Positions 46,072 to 59,532 are shown, numbered from the stretch's first letter. The stretch: 64,000 nt of DNA from Vesta saturnalis (GCA_036346205.1 JARFJB010001492.1:993501-1057500), one strand, 5' to 3'. The notes: a model not told the origin generated them from the letters alone. Program-made: numbers and translations.

Positions 46072-46600
46072 GATATAAGAACCATCGCTGATTCGGTGAC
46101 ATTTCGGCAAACTCTCAATTTCCATCTTCAGGTCACTAATAATCACGTTCTGCTTCGCATTATTCGAATCGAACTGATGTTTGTTGTGCGTTCCTTCTTA
46201 TACACTTTCGCTGTCTTACTTTCTTTTTACATTTTTTATATTTTGGTGGATAGCGAAATTCTAACTAATTTCGCACCCGTACTGGAATTCGCAATTCTCC
46301 CTGCGCGTCTAACTGCTCCCGGGCATGTGTCCATATTATAAACGTATCGTCTACATATGTCAGACATAATATGGGTTTATGGTTCGCTATTCCGATTGTT
46401 CGTTCTTCTAACTCGTTCATGAGTCAGTTGACTCAAACGGCGATCCCATTACTGCTCATCCGATCTATCTGCATCTCTGGTTTCCATAGATGAAGTATGT
46501 CCTTTGAGGCGGTGTTGTATTAAATTGATTACTTCTGGTAGCTGATAATTGGTTTTGATTATATTTATAGTTCCATTAACTGGAACGTTGTTGAAAAAAT
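46072..46600 (-). pseudogene. Penelope-like reverse transcriptase fragment with terminal repeat
   Basis: Minus strand reads LCLTYVDDTFIIWTHAREQL at about 46,363-46,305, the intact motif C of a PLE polymerase. Upstream ELEERTIGIANHKPI and a worn GMSSNGIA-like stretch correspond to motif B and its spacer. Downstream of motif C the coding sequence is lost within about 60 bp, and a terminal-repeat-like segment with a hammerhead-like core follows. The RT has therefore been joined to the element end by a large deletion. Confidence 0.75.
46090..46140 (-). ncRNA. Hammerhead-like core next to the PLE RT fragment
   Basis: Minus strand: CTGAAGA (46,131-46,125), hairpin GGAAA/TTTGCC with a bulge, GAAA (46,105-46,102), TGTC. 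GTGAC before the core and GTCAC after it are complementary, which could form a stem but would use the cleavage triplet, so the fit to a standard hammerhead is imperfect. Confidence 0.35.
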
Positions 46601-46839
46601 ACAACGCCATAGTTCTTTATTAAATCTATAAAGTGACTTGAACGTTTAATGTATGAATCTTTCTGCGAAGGACGGTGGTGGTTTCTAGATACGTACCAAG
46701 TTAAAAAAAGGTATTAGTTTGTTTTTAATTATGTAACTTTTAAAATTTAAAGCAATGAATTTTTTAATTTTCTAATCTACAAATGCACTTTTAGGATTTT
46801 GCTATTAACGAACTTTACATATTGGTATGTGTAATCTTG

Positions 46840-47040
46840 CGATATTGCATAAGTAATTTGTTTGTAATCTCATTACATTTAGAATTTACATCAGTTCTAA
46901 TACATAAAGACAACATTTACATCGATTGGGGCTTGAACCTTTGGCAGTTGTTAGCGTATCCTAGAAAGTACAGGTCGTATTCAAATTACTGAGGTACACT
47001 TTTTATTTATGTATTTAATAAAATTAATAATAATTTTAAT
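46840..47040 (+). repeat. Dispersed repeat with decayed tRNA-like core, copy 1
   Basis: AAGTAATTTGTTTGTAATCTC and TACATCGATTGGGGCTTGAA precede a worn tRNA-like segment (GTTGTTAGCGTATCCTAG, AGGTCGTATTCAAATTAC), then CTTTTTATTTATGTATTTAA. The same flanks surround the tRNA-like cloverleaf at 59,265-59,337. Confidence 0.75.
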
Positions 47041-48249
47041 TACATATTTACCTTTGAACTTATTCGTTCATAACAAAACTTATAATAAATATTAATTTAT
47101 ATTCGAATAATGTATGAACTGAGTTAATAATACAACTAGCGTGCTAAACGCTTCCTCTACTAAGGGACAATGACACATTTCAATGTTAAATTATACCTTT
47201 TGATCATTTAAAATAAAATAATTGAGGTATCGAAAATTGATATTAATTTCTTGTAAATTAACTGTCAAAAATATTGAATATCTATGGCACAATTAATTTA
47301 AATACAAGTGAAACGATGAACCCTATTATGTACTGTTAGTCCATGTGCGTTAATATAGTGATGTTATCTACGTGGATTTGTAACTAAATAGAATAAATAA
47401 ACCACGGGTTAAATTTGACTACCAAATGAACAAATTAAACATCCAGTACAATTGTAACAAATTTATTGTAATTTTATACATGCTATCGGCTCTGCAATCG
47501 AGTTGTTAAACTGTGATATATATATATATAAATTCAATGATCGAGTTCGACACAATTTATTTGTCTATCAATAATTTTAATGAATTTTAAAAGTCGATTT
47601 ATATTAACATTTTCGTATGCAATATCTTAAAGAAGTTCATCTATTTTCCTAGTTGCATCTATCTAAAACCAAGGTCGCGTTCCCCTTCCCTGCTAGTAGT
47701 ACGATAGTATTGCGGTTTTCCTTTAGTGCCCTTAGAGACTCCCAACTCGTCACGTGTAAGGTTACTCTTGGATAGTTGAGCGTGTAGCAGTACTCTTGTG
47801 ACATCTGGGCGTATAATTTCTGCCGTGTTATTGGTATATTTTGGATTCACTATTACTGATGATATCTTCCATTGGAATACGTCTTGATGTGATTGCCTAA
47901 TTAAATACCATTACATTAAAAAAGGTGTTACACAACATAAAAATGGCTGTAAAGTGAAACCGAAGTCATGTGCCCTCGCTGTGTATTTATATTGTCTAGA
48001 CCATAATATACACTATAACAACACTAAAGTGATCGCCTCCAATAATAACATCAAGAGGAAAATGTGCATAACAGTTGTAGAGCCTTGAAGAAAATAAGAA
48101 TCCAAGTATTGGTAATAAAAAAATAAGAGAATTTTTGTCCTTAGTTGGCCGATTACCTGAAACGAACTTATCTTTTTTGAATTACCATATAATTAGGTCA
48201 TGAACATAATTTAAAAGATAAAGACTAAATTTGCGTCGAGTGAAGCTTA
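47041..48249. other. AT-rich spacer, nothing recognised
   Basis: No coding similarity. A short TA run lies at 47,516-47,530. Confidence 0.45.
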
Positions 48250-48254
48250 TATAT

Positions 48255-48325
48255 TGATGGCTCATTTAATAGTGTAGTATTCTAGCAAAGTACCGGTCGC
48301 GGGTTCAAACCCCAGTCAAGGTAAC
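48255..48325 (+). repeat. tRNA-like remnant
   Basis: TATTCTAGCAAAGTACCGGTCG keeps the anticodon-loop sequence CTAGCAA seen at 59.3 kb, followed by a B box GGTTCAAACCC within a good T-arm (GCGGG/CCCAG approx.). The D-arm and acceptor stem are worn. It is a decayed tRNA-derived copy, not a gene. Confidence 0.55.
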
Positions 48326-49629
48326 CCTCTCATTATTTAAATGTTTGTAATTATACATAATTTACATCTGAACTTCTATTTATTCGTTGTGTGTATGAAT
48401 GTGAAAAAAAAGGTGCTTTTGTTTTTTTAAACTCTCTTGTAATCTTTTATATACGTATCAGGAGTTATTATTAAGTATATAAAATATGTATACCTGTATT
48501 AAACTTTGGTCTTTACAAGACAATTTATGGCGTAGACTAATATCCTGGTTCAAATTATTGGTAGTATCGCTTTAAAATATTCCAACGGTGTTACAAACCT
48601 ACAAATTTTCGGTTATCAATTATTAAATAAATAAGTTGTTAGTAAGACGTTTTAAAAGAATCGAGTAGTACAATTGATAAAGTGTATAAGTGTACTAACG
48701 CCTAAACAAATTTTAAAGTTAGAAGTTTTCAACATTAATGTAAGAAGTTGGAAGTATAATGGAGTTTAAGCATTTGGCGCAATGTTTGCATGAAACTTCC
48801 ATCTGTTGTGAATGTTTTTACTTAGTAAAAACTATGTCGTGACACAGTTGTGCGAAGTTCTAATGCATTCTTATAATCCATTTAATCAATGTTGCTATGG
48901 CAAAATTCTACAATGCATAATAAAATAATCTTCAGTATTGTAGGTCAATATTTAATAATATGAGGCTTGTGTAAATAAGATACTTAAGACATAAAACGCA
49001 AGGATTAAGGGCGAAAGAGTAAAATAACAGAAAAATTCCTATTGAAAATTTTTCTATTTTACACAAAATGAAAAGACTGCGTTATTGTGTTGTAAATCTG
49101 TTGTATGGTGTATTAAAACTATGTCACTGTAGGACAAAAGATACAAATTTATGAGTATTGTGAAATATCTTAATTTATCCAACCACCCGAACGGTTACAA
49201 CAATATATGATTGCAAAGTTTCAATTTTGTTTAGAGTAAAATCAAAAGACAATATAAACTCAAAAGGTTACTAACAGGTAAACACTAGCCAACTAGAACA
49301 CATAAATAGTGACATTTTTATAGACACACAATACTACTAAAAATTCATGGTAATATTTTTCTATTGTTCTATTATACATTCATTACGCGTGAGACGTCAT
49401 GCGAGTAACAAGCATATTCGTTTCCTGCTCCGAATGTGATTCATTTAGTTATGTATATCAAATAAAAAAGTTATTAAAAGAGCGACTTAAAGAACCGACG
49501 TGTAATAACAATAATAACTTGAATAACTAAATATCTGGTGTGGATCAACACACGAACATTTAACCTACAAAGTGGAAATTAAAAGAAATGAAATAATACT
49601 TTTTTTTATGATTATGAAACACATGCACA
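48326..49629. other. AT-rich spacer, nothing recognised
   Basis: No coding similarity or repeat structure found. Confidence 0.45.
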
Positions 49630-50527
49630 CATGCACTATTGCATACATGCACACATGCACACACGCAGACGCACAGACGAGCAAACGGGCACATCGACAC
49701 AGACCCACAGACAGACAGATGCACAGATACACAGATACACAGATACACAGTTACACAGCACACAGATACACAGATACACAGATACACAGATACACAGATG
49801 CACAGATACACTGATACTAGATACATAGATACATAGATACACTGATACACAGATACACAGATACACAGATACACATATACACAGATACACAGATAACAGA
49901 TGCACAGATACACAGATAAGATACACAGATACACTGGTACAAAGATACATGATACACAGATACACAGATATATAGATACAAGATAACAGATACATAGGTA
50001 CACAGACACAGGACACACAGACACACAGACACACAGACACAGACACAGACACACAGACACACAGACACAGACGCACAGACACACAGACACACAGACACAC
50101 AGACACACAGAACACAGATACACAGATACATAGATACAGATACTAGATACAGGTACACAGGTACACAGGTACACATACACAGGTACAGACACAGATACAC
50201 AGATACAAGATACAGATACATAGATACAAGATACACAGATACACAGATACACAGATACACAGGTACACAGATACACAGACACACAGACACAAGATACACA
50301 GACACAGATACACAGATAACAGACACAGACACACAGACAATAGACACACAGACACACAGACACAAGACACAGATACAGGACACACAGACACACAGACACA
50401 AGACAACAGACACACAAACACAGACACACAGACACACAGACACACAGACACAGACACACAGACACACAGACACAGAGACACAGACACAGACACACAGACA
50501 CACAGAGCACAGACACACAGACACACA

Positions 50528-50564
<37 letters not shown>

Positions 50565-53500
50565 AGACAAGAACACAGACATAGACACTACAGACACACA
50601 GACACACAGACACACAGATACAGACACACAGACACACAGACACAGAAACATAGACACACAGACACTAGACACAGACAAGACATAACATGACACATACACA
50701 CAGACACACAGACACACAGACACATGACATAGACACAGCATACACATGACATATAGACACAGACACACAGACACACAGACACAGACACATAGACAACACA
50801 GACACACAAGACACAGACACAGACACACACACACAACACACAGACACACAGACACAGACACACAGACACAGACACACAGACACACAGACACAGACACACA
50901 GACACACACAGACACACAGACACAGACACACAGACACAGACACAGACACACAGACACAGACACACAGACACAAGACACACAAGACACAAACAGACACAGA
51001 ACACAGACAAGAAAACAGACAAGACACACAAAAACACAACACACAGACACAGACACACAGACACAAGACAAGACACACAGACACACAGAACAAGACACAA
51101 ACAGACAAGAACAAGACAAAAACACAGACACAAGGCACACAACACAGACACAGAACAGACAAAAGACACAGACACACAGACACAAACAACACACAGAACA
51201 GACAAAACACAGACACAAACACAGACACAAGAACACAGACAAACACACAGACACACAGACACACAGAACACAGACACAGACAAGACACAAACACAGAACA
51301 CAAAGACACAGACACAGACAACAGAAAAGACAACACAAACAGAACACAGACAACACACAACACAACACAAGAACAAGACACACAGACACAGAACACAGAC
51401 ACAAGACACACAGACACAGACAAGAACAGACTACACAGACAACAGACACAGAACAGAACACAGACACAGAACACAGAACACAGACAAGACACACAGAACA
51501 CAGACACATAGACAACAATACACAAGACACAGAACACACAGACACAGACACAGACACAGACAAGACACAGACACATAGACACACAGCACAGACACACAGA
51601 CACAGACACAGACACAACACAGACACACAGACACACAGACACACACAGACACAACACAGCACAAGACACAGACACACACACACAGACATGACACAGCACA
51701 CACAGACACACAGACACACAGACATACTACAGACACAGGACACAGGATACACATACACAGCACAACACAGACACAGACACACAGACACATGACACAGACA
51801 CACAATACACAAGACACACACAACACAGACAACACAGACACGACACACAGACACACAGACACATACACAGACACACAGACACACAGCACACACAGCACAC
51901 AGACACAGCACGACACAGACACACAGACACACAGACACATAGACACACAGACACACGACGACACACAGACACAGACACAGCACAGACACACAGACACACA
52001 GACACAGACACACAGACACACACACAGACACATAGACACAGACACACAGACACACAGACACACAGACACAGACACACAGACACAGACACACAGACACACA
52101 GCACACAGACACACAGACACAGACAGACACAGACACAGACACACAGACACACAGACACACACACAGCACACACAGACACACAACACACAGACACAGACAA
52201 ACACAGACACACAGACACAGACACACAGACACACAGACAGACACACAGACACACAGACACACAGACACAACACACAGACACACAGACACAGACAAACACA
52301 GACACACAGACACACAGAACACAGCACACAGACACACAGACACAGACACAGACACAGACACACAGACACACAGACACACAGACACAGACACAGACACAGA
52401 CACACAGACACACACAACACACAGACACACAACACAGACACAGACACACAGACACACAGACACAGACACACAGACACAGACACAGCACACACAGACACAC
52501 AGACACAGACACAGACACAGACACAGACACACAGACACAGACACACAGACACACAGACACACAGACACACAGACACACAGACACAGACACACAGACACAC
52601 AGACACACAGACACACAGACACAGACACACAGACACAAGACACACAGACACAGACACAGACACACAGACACACAGACACACAGAACCACAGACACAGACA
52701 CAGACACACAGACAACAGACACACAGACACAGACACACAGACACAAGACACAAAGACAACAGACACACAGACACACAGACACACACCACAGACACACAGA
52801 ACAGACACACAGAAACAAACACAACACACAACACACAACAAAACACACAGACAAAAACAAGACACAACAAAAAAACACAGACACAACACACAACACACAA
52901 AACCAGAACACACAGACAACAGACACAGAACACACAGAACACAGACACACAAACAGAACACAACACACAGACACACAGACACACAGACACAGAAAAGACA
53001 CAAACAACACACAACACACAACACCACAGACACACAGACACACAGAACACAGACACAACACACGAACACAACACACAGACACAGACACACAGACACAGAC
53101 ACAGACACAAACAAAACAGACACAGAACACACAGACACAGAACACAGACACAGAACCCAGAACACAGACAACAAACACACAGACACAGACACACAGAACA
53201 CAGACACACAGACACACAGACACACACAGACACAAACACAGACACAGACAACAAACACAGACACAGAACACAGACACACAGACACACAGAAACAACACAG
53301 ACACACAGACACAGAACAAACACAGAACACAGACACAAGACACAGAAAACGCCACAGACACAGAACAACACAGACACACAGAACAGAACACAGACACAAC
53401 ACAGACACACAGAACAACACAGACACAAACACAACACACAGACACACAGACACACAGAACACAGAACACAGACACACAGACACACAGACACAAACACACA

Positions 53501-54368
53501 GACACACAGACACAATACAGAACACAGACACACAGAACACAGAACAACAACCAACAGAACAGACACAGACACAGACACAACACACAAAAACAACACAACA
53601 CACAAAACACACAGACACACAACACACAAAGAACCACAACACAACACACAACACACAGACACCACAACACACAACACACAGACACCACAGCACACGACAC
53701 ACAGACAGACACACAGACACACAGACACACAGACACACAACACACAGACACAGACACACGACACACAGACACACAGACACACAGACACACAGACACAGAC
53801 ACAGACACACAGACACACAGACACACAGACACACAGACACACAGACACAGACACAGACACACAGACAAACAGACACACAGACACACAGACACACAGACAC
53901 ACACACACAGACACACAGACACAGACACAGACACACAGACACAGACAATACACACAGACACAACACAGACACAGACACAGACACAGACACACAGACACAG
54001 ACACACAGACACAGACACAGACACACAGACACAAGACACAGACACAGACACACAGACACAGACAGACACACAGACACACAGACACACAGACACACAGACA
54101 CAGACAGACACAGACACACAGACACACAGACACACAGACACAGAACCAGACACACAGACACACAGACACACAGACACACAGACACAGACACAGACACAGA
54201 CACACAGACACACAGACACACAGACACACAGACACACAGACACACAGACACAGACACAGACACAGACACACAGACACACAGACACACACAAGACACACAG
54301 ACACAAGACACACAGACACACAGACACACAGACACACAGCCACAGACACACAGGCACACAGGCACACA

Positions 54369-54425
<57 letters not shown>

Positions 54426-54468
54426 CACATAGACACACACACACACACACGAACACAACCACATCACA

Positions 54469-54510
<42 letters not shown>

Positions 54511-54905
54511 ACACGCACATGCACACTCGCACACTCGCACACTCGCACACACGCACACACACCCACGCACACACGCACAGACGCACACACGCACACACAC
54601 ACACCCACGCACACACGCACAGACGCACACACGCACACACGCATACACGCACACACGCACACGCACACAGCACATACGCACGCATACACGCACACGCGCA
54701 CAGCACACACGCACACACGCACAGACGCACACACGCACACACGCATACACGCACACACGCACACACGCACACACGCACGCACGCACACACGCACACACGC
54801 ACACACGCACGCACACACGCACGCACGCACGCACGCACGCCCCACGCACGTATGCACGCACGCATGTACGTTCCCACCCACCCACCAACTCACCCACCCA
54901 CCGCA
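49630..54905. repeat. 5.3-kb compound microsatellite/satellite: CAGATA, CAGACA, CA, CACG and CCCA zones
   Basis: Ordered zones on the plus strand: (ACATGC)-like start, CAGATA hexamers (about 49,715-50,280), CAGACA hexamers mixed with CACAGACA octamers (about 50,280-54,350), pure CA (54,370-54,423), CGCACACA tetramer/octamer mixtures (54,510-54,840), and CCCACCCA at the end. The plus strand almost lacks T in the main zone. The missing stops in all frames create very long artificial frames of Cys, Val, Ser and Leu (minus) or Thr, His, Asp and Gln (plus), including one of about 1,800 codons. These are not genes. Confidence 0.97.
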
Positions 54906-54959
54906 ATAAAAATATCGAATAAAAAATAATCGATGTTGATAATGAACAATTGAAATTAG

Positions 54960-55450
54960 AAATAAATGCATTTAAAAAATCAAATGCCTCATTGCAGAAG
55001 CAGAAGAATTTGTTAAACAATAGAGGTGATTATCTTGAAAATCACTGGAAGCGGTATAATATAATAATTTATGGCATATTGGAAGAAAATGCAGAGACGT
55101 GGGAAAAGTCTGAATAGCACGTGATTAAATTTCCACAAAATAAATTAAATCTATCAATTAATTCAATGAACTTAGAAAGCGTGCGTCGTAAGAGATAATG
55201 TAAAGGTTAGTAAGACACCGCCATTAGTTGTAAAAATTGGGCATTTTCAAATTAAAGACTAAACTGTAAAGAGTTCTAAGACATTAAAAACACTAACTAC
55301 AGTATTACGGAGGATTTTTCTCAAATAGTTCGTCAGAAAAGGAACGACCTGAAACCATACTTAATAGAAGCTCGCTAGAAAGACACAATTTTATAGTTTA
55401 ACACTGAAAATAAATGAAACGTTTAACTGTTGATCAAATTGAGAACTATC
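54960..55450 (+). pseudogene. LINE ORF1-like (RNA-binding protein) remnant
   Basis: In one main frame: LENHWKRYNIIIYGILEENA then ETWEKSE, later MNLESVRRKR, then ITEDFSQIVRQKRNDLKPYL. This follows the pattern of LINE ORF1 RNA-binding proteins (a coiled-coil-like Lys/Glu-rich start, an RxNIIIYG block, a VRR block and an EDFS--VR--R--L block). Stops and one frameshift are present. It starts only ~55 bp after the satellite ends. The partner ORF2 is not visible next to it. Confidence 0.5.
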
Positions 55451-56529
55451 CCACAATAACGAGTAAATGTTATAAACAGAAAAAATGGAACAAGGAGCTA
55501 GCTGATATTCGGGAAAGGGTCCGAGTCGAAATGAGTAGTAAGCAAGGAAATGGAAACTGAAATTAAACATTTGCTTTAATGACGAATTTATTTACAGAGA
55601 CCGTGATAGTAAAAGAATGTTGATTAATCGAAGGATTGTAAAATTTGAAAAACCCAATTTTGCTTCATTTATCTGCGAGCTATACGTCTTGATAAAGAAA
55701 ATAATGCTAGAGAATTTGACTTAATCTTACTATAGCTCGGTTCCGATTGCTTGAAAATATTCTACTCTTTCAATAAAGACTTAAGGTCTGTCAAATATAG
55801 AAAACTGGATAAAAAATTCTATACACATTTTACATCAACCCGATATATTGAAGTTTAATTACGGACATATTTACTTGCCGAGTAAATTAATCGAATCATT
55901 AAATTAAAAAAGGTTCAGATATCTCGCGTTGTGTGTGAGTAGTAGTAAGTAGCCAGTCAACAAAGAGGACATTTCGATCAGGTGCCGAATAAGTACACAA
56001 ATAGAACCGAAATATCTTGAAAAGTATAGCTATAACTAAAACAAACGGTAATTTAAACATTTGTCTGAAGGCCAGAATTTTGAGCAAAGCAATATAAAAC
56101 AGTCTCATAATCCGTTTCGAATATAGATTCAGTCACAAGCAAGTTCAGGTTTTTGTGTCATCCGTTTAGATTGTCAAAATTGTATACCTTAATAACTGCA
56201 TTTCGAGGTTTTCGTTTTCTGAGATTATCATCACGCATTAATTCGATTGCACAGATACCTATTGAGAGAGTTGGCCATTTAACAAAAACATGATTTCTAT
56301 AGCAATTTGCGGTTCTAAAAAATATTTTATTTTTATTTATTATTTATGTTGCACATGGCCCAGATGCCATGAAGAGCATCTTGGTGTTGATTCTTGCATT
56401 AGTTAGGCACTAAAAACTTTGTCTCTTCATGCATCACACGTAGGCAAGAAAAATAATAAATTTCCATTATCCATTATGAAACAAAACTACTACCATGGAA
56501 TAAGAATAAGTATCTAAAAAAAAGGAAAA
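55451..56529. other. Spacer with possible LINE-derived traces
   Basis: No confident coding similarity. A short stretch near 55,650-55,690 (NFASFICELYVLIKKI) could be LINE-related but is not enough to call. Confidence 0.35.
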
Positions 56530-56901
56530 GGCCATGTATTTCATTCCCTCCCCAAAAAGAAGGCGGGTTGCTCGAGCTTTCTGAGCTCCTTCAGCCACAA
56601 TCATGGATTCCCAGCATACATACATACATACATTACGTATATACGCATGGTGGTATTAAGGATGGGTGTGGTCAGGATTGGATAGGAAGGAACGGAGTTA
56701 GGGTTCTGAAGAGGAAAATACTACCCCAGCATTCACCGAAGTAGCCGCACATGGTGTGCATATGCGCAGTGACCATGCCGCTACATGTGTATGAAGAAAA
56801 CCCCTGAAAAAACCCCATACAAGGTAGACGGTGACGAGAATCGAACCCATTACCTCCCGAATGCTAAGCAGGTCGTTTCACCACTATGCTACCAGCTCAG
56901 T
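56530..56901 (-). mobile_element. tRNA-Ala-derived SINE, full-length copy (minus strand)
   Basis: Reverse complement matches the 34,183 copy from the head (GAGCTGGTAGCATAGTGG, GCTTAGCATTCGGGAGGT, GGTTCGATTC) to the GGGAGGGAATGAAATACAT end. The head lies at 56,901, directly before a 5'-truncated LINE. Confidence 0.85.
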
Positions 56902-56904
56902 TAA

Positions 56905-58300
56905 AAAGTATCTTGTGTGTATTGATTACTACTCCAAATGAAGTTATCATGAATTTCCCTCATCGTGGAAGTTGGCAAATGTTCAACCTATTCCTAAAAA
57001 GGGCGATAAAAACGATCCTCAAACTCTCGACCAATAGCTATCACTTCCATTCTGTAGAAAATCATGGAGAAAGCCATCAACCACCAACTACTTTCGTTCC
57101 TCGAGCCCATTAAACTCCTAAACGCCCACCAGTATGGGTTCAGACAGAGTCGTTCAACGGGTGATCTTCTTTCATATGTCACTCAACTCTGGAATAACAC
57201 ATTAGAGAGGTCCGGTGAAACAGTCGTAGTAGCTTTAGATATTTCAAAGGCTTTTGACCAGGTTTGGCTCAAGTGCCTACTTGCTAGGCTCACTTTGTTC
57301 GGCATATCAGATACGCTTATCAATTGGATATCCAGCTTTCTTGACAAAAGACGTATATGCGTTATCGTCGATGGCTTCTTTTCTAAATAAACTGTTATTA
57401 AAGCGGGAGTTCCCCAAGGATCAGTGATAGCTCCCACACTTTTCCTGCTATACTTAAATGATCTCATTTCCTCAACAACTAACCCGATCCATTGCTTTGC
57501 AGACGATAGCACTCTACATTGTAGTTCTTTTCAGTTTTCCTACAACAATAAGTCTAGTCAGGACGTTAAGGTGAAAATGGCAGCCTCCATCAACAGTGAC
57601 TTAGAACGTGTTCTTGAATGGGGAAGGAATAATCTACTCACGTTCAACGCCGCCAAAAAGACCGATCATTTCCTGCTGTAAATATGAATGGTTTAGAACT
57701 CTAGTTTTCAAACTATATTACTATGTAATATAGTTTCATGGGTTGACCATCTTTTGTCAGCCAGCAAAACAGCTGCCGGTAAACTAGGCTTTCTATACAG
57801 ATCTAAACAGTACTTCACATCGCAACAACTCCTTTTACTGTATAAGGCTCAAATTCGACCTCACCTGGAATACAATTTCCACCTCAGGGTCAGCGCTCCC
57901 CAATACGCCCTTGATATGGTAAACCGCATCCAAAAAATAGCTATAAGGCTTATAAATGACCGGTCTCTGACTTCTGATTTACAGTCTCTTGAGCATAGAA
58001 GAATAGTTTCGGTTCTTTCTTTGTTCTATCGCTATTACCATGGCAAGTGTGCCTCCGAAATACACTCCTTAATACCTTCGCTGGCCATCTTCGCTATGAA
58101 CATTCGTTTTGCCCATTCACACCATAATTACGCACTGAAAATTCCAGCGTGTCACACTAAACGGGCGCAATCTACATTTTTTCACACGGCGACCAAATTG
58201 TGGAATGCACTACCCAGTTCCTGTTTTCCTCCAAACTTTGACTTAAGTCAATTTAAGGTAGCCATTCATAAACATTTTTCGGCAGTCTAACAATACCCCT
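56905..58300 (+). mobile_element. CR1/Jockey-like LINE, 5'-truncated
   Basis: The coding similarity begins in the RT with no endonuclease upstream, as in a copy truncated during target-primed reverse transcription. It ends with the ORF2 stop at 58,288-58,290, and about 55 bp later comes a (TA)n tract. Confidence 0.85.
56953..58290 (+). pseudogene. LINE reverse transcriptase (CR1/Jockey-like), broken
   Basis: Blocks in order: FPSSWKLANVQPIPKKGDKN (frame-shifted), IMEKAINHQLLSFLEPIKLL and YGFRQSRSTGDLLSYVTQLW, motif A ETVVVALDISKAFDQVWLKC, an in-frame TAA at 57,388-57,390, then AGVPQGSVIAPTLFLLYLND (motif B), motif C IHCFADDSTLHCSS, VLEWGRNNLLTFNAAK, a damaged stretch with stops (57,679-57,750), then GKLGFLYRSKQYFTSQQLLL, YKAQIRPHLEYNFHLR and a C-terminus ending LSQFKVAIHKHFSAV. 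From motif A to the end the pieces share one frame, so few point lesions separate it from an open gene. Catalytic Asp residues are intact. Confidence 0.88.
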
Positions 58301-58343
58301 AAACTCTCCCAGTGTTCTTGAGTACTTTAGCCGTTAGGCAAAT

Positions 58344-58345
<2 letters not shown>

Positions 58346-58400
<55 letters not shown>
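58346..58400. repeat. (TA)n microsatellite
   Basis: About 54 bp of TA shortly after the LINE 3' end. Confidence 0.95.
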
Positions 58401-58401
<1 letters not shown>

Positions 58402-59205
58402 TATGTGGTCAAAGATTTCACAGCATTACTTGTAATCTTAGAATTAAAGTGCACGTAAAACTCCGTAACAACGAATAAGGATTCCGGAAGATCAGTTGGT
58501 CTTAGGCACTGGATGTGCAGAAATACATAAAGTAATAACACACTTTATTTATAGTAGACCAAATAAGTTACGACACAATAAGAGGTTCGTTACAGTTAAA
58601 AAATGGTGGACACAGTTCAGGAAGAGAATAGGCCCCGTTAGGAATTAAATCCCAATTGCTGCAGCAATACTACTCGTAATTTAACACAAATCGGTTTAAT
58701 TCTTGAAATAAATTAATACCCCAACCCTTTAAACCTATACAAAATATAAGTAACCAAATCTTTATAAAATCCCACTAATATAGCTAGATCAATTATAAAG
58801 ACTAATAATTATTCGAACAATCGGTATCGTAAGTTTGGATAGCTACAATATTAGTGAACAGACAGGGAATTCTAATCAGTACATACTGATTTACCCAATC
58901 TTTGTAATAGTACAACACTCACCCTTCTTTACAGTGGTAGCCCTAAAATACAAAAAAAATTGTTTAAATCAAAACTTTACAGTACTAAGAACAAAAATTT
59001 TATGCACTGTTCGACATCCTGCGTTGACCCTAGAAATTAAAGACACAACACATAATCAAAATCAAACAAATAATAAAACCGTGGTTTTAGGAAGAGCTCT
59101 TTAAGGAGACCCGTATCAGTTTTAATTCAACCGAATAGTAATCTAAACCCGATATAAATAACCAAAATATTTTAGCCAGATGTCTACCATTGAGTTTTTC
59201 TTCAG
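58401..59205. other. Spacer, nothing recognised
   Basis: An 89-codon open frame (58,835-59,104) shows no recognisable domain and is Asn/Thr-rich from AT-rich DNA. I do not call it a gene. Confidence 0.4.
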
Positions 59206-59402
59206 CACAAAAAAAAGAATTCCTTAAAAATATTAATTTTATTAAATGCATAAATAAAAAGTTTCCCTCGAATAGGATTTGAACCTACGACCTATACTTT
59301 GCTAGAGTAGCGCGCTAACCAACTGCGCTATCGAGATTCAAGCCCCAATCGATGTAAATTTTTTCTAAATATAATGAGATTACAATCAAATTACTTATAT
59401 TA
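59206..59402 (-). repeat. Dispersed repeat with tRNA-like core, copy 2
   Basis: The minus strand shows AAGTAATTTGATTGTAATCTC, TACATCGATTGGGGCTTGAA, the tRNA-like cloverleaf, then CTTTTTATTTATGCATTTAA. These flanks match copy 1 at 46,840-47,040, so the tRNA-like sequence is part of a mobile or duplicated unit of about 190 bp. Confidence 0.8.
59265..59337 (-). tRNA. tRNA-like cloverleaf, anticodon-position AGC, in a repeat
   Basis: 73 nt. Acceptor ATCTCGA/TCGAGGG pairs at six of seven positions. D-arm GCGC/GCGC closes AGTTGGTTA. The anticodon arm has four of five pairs around loop CTAGCAA, giving AGC (Ala) at positions 34-36. The variable loop is AGGTC. The T-arm GTAGG/CCTAT encloses TTCAAAT. 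A box TAGCGCAGTTGG and B box GGTTCAAATCC fit RNA polymerase III consensus well. Flanks shared with 46.8 kb argue for a tRNA-derived repeat rather than a functional gene, and the sequence is unlike canonical tRNA-Ala. No T-run terminator follows at once. Confidence 0.5.
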
Positions 59403-59532
59403 ATATATTATATATTATATTATATAGCTTCCTTATTCTGATAGTTTGTTAACACGTACAATTAGAGCTGAAATAGTAATAACTAGTAGGTGAGACACAT
59501 AGGACATGCATTAAACATTTAACTTATTAAGG

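Noticed and set aside
49636..54905. CRISPR-like array
   Set aside because: No alternating unique spacers. It is a short-period microsatellite in eukaryotic DNA.
49560..54971. Open frame of about 1,800 codons on the minus strand, plus others over 900 codons
   Set aside because: They are translations of CAGACA/CA repeats, with only Cys, Val, Ser, Leu or Thr, His, Asp, Gln. Stop codons are simply absent from the repeat.
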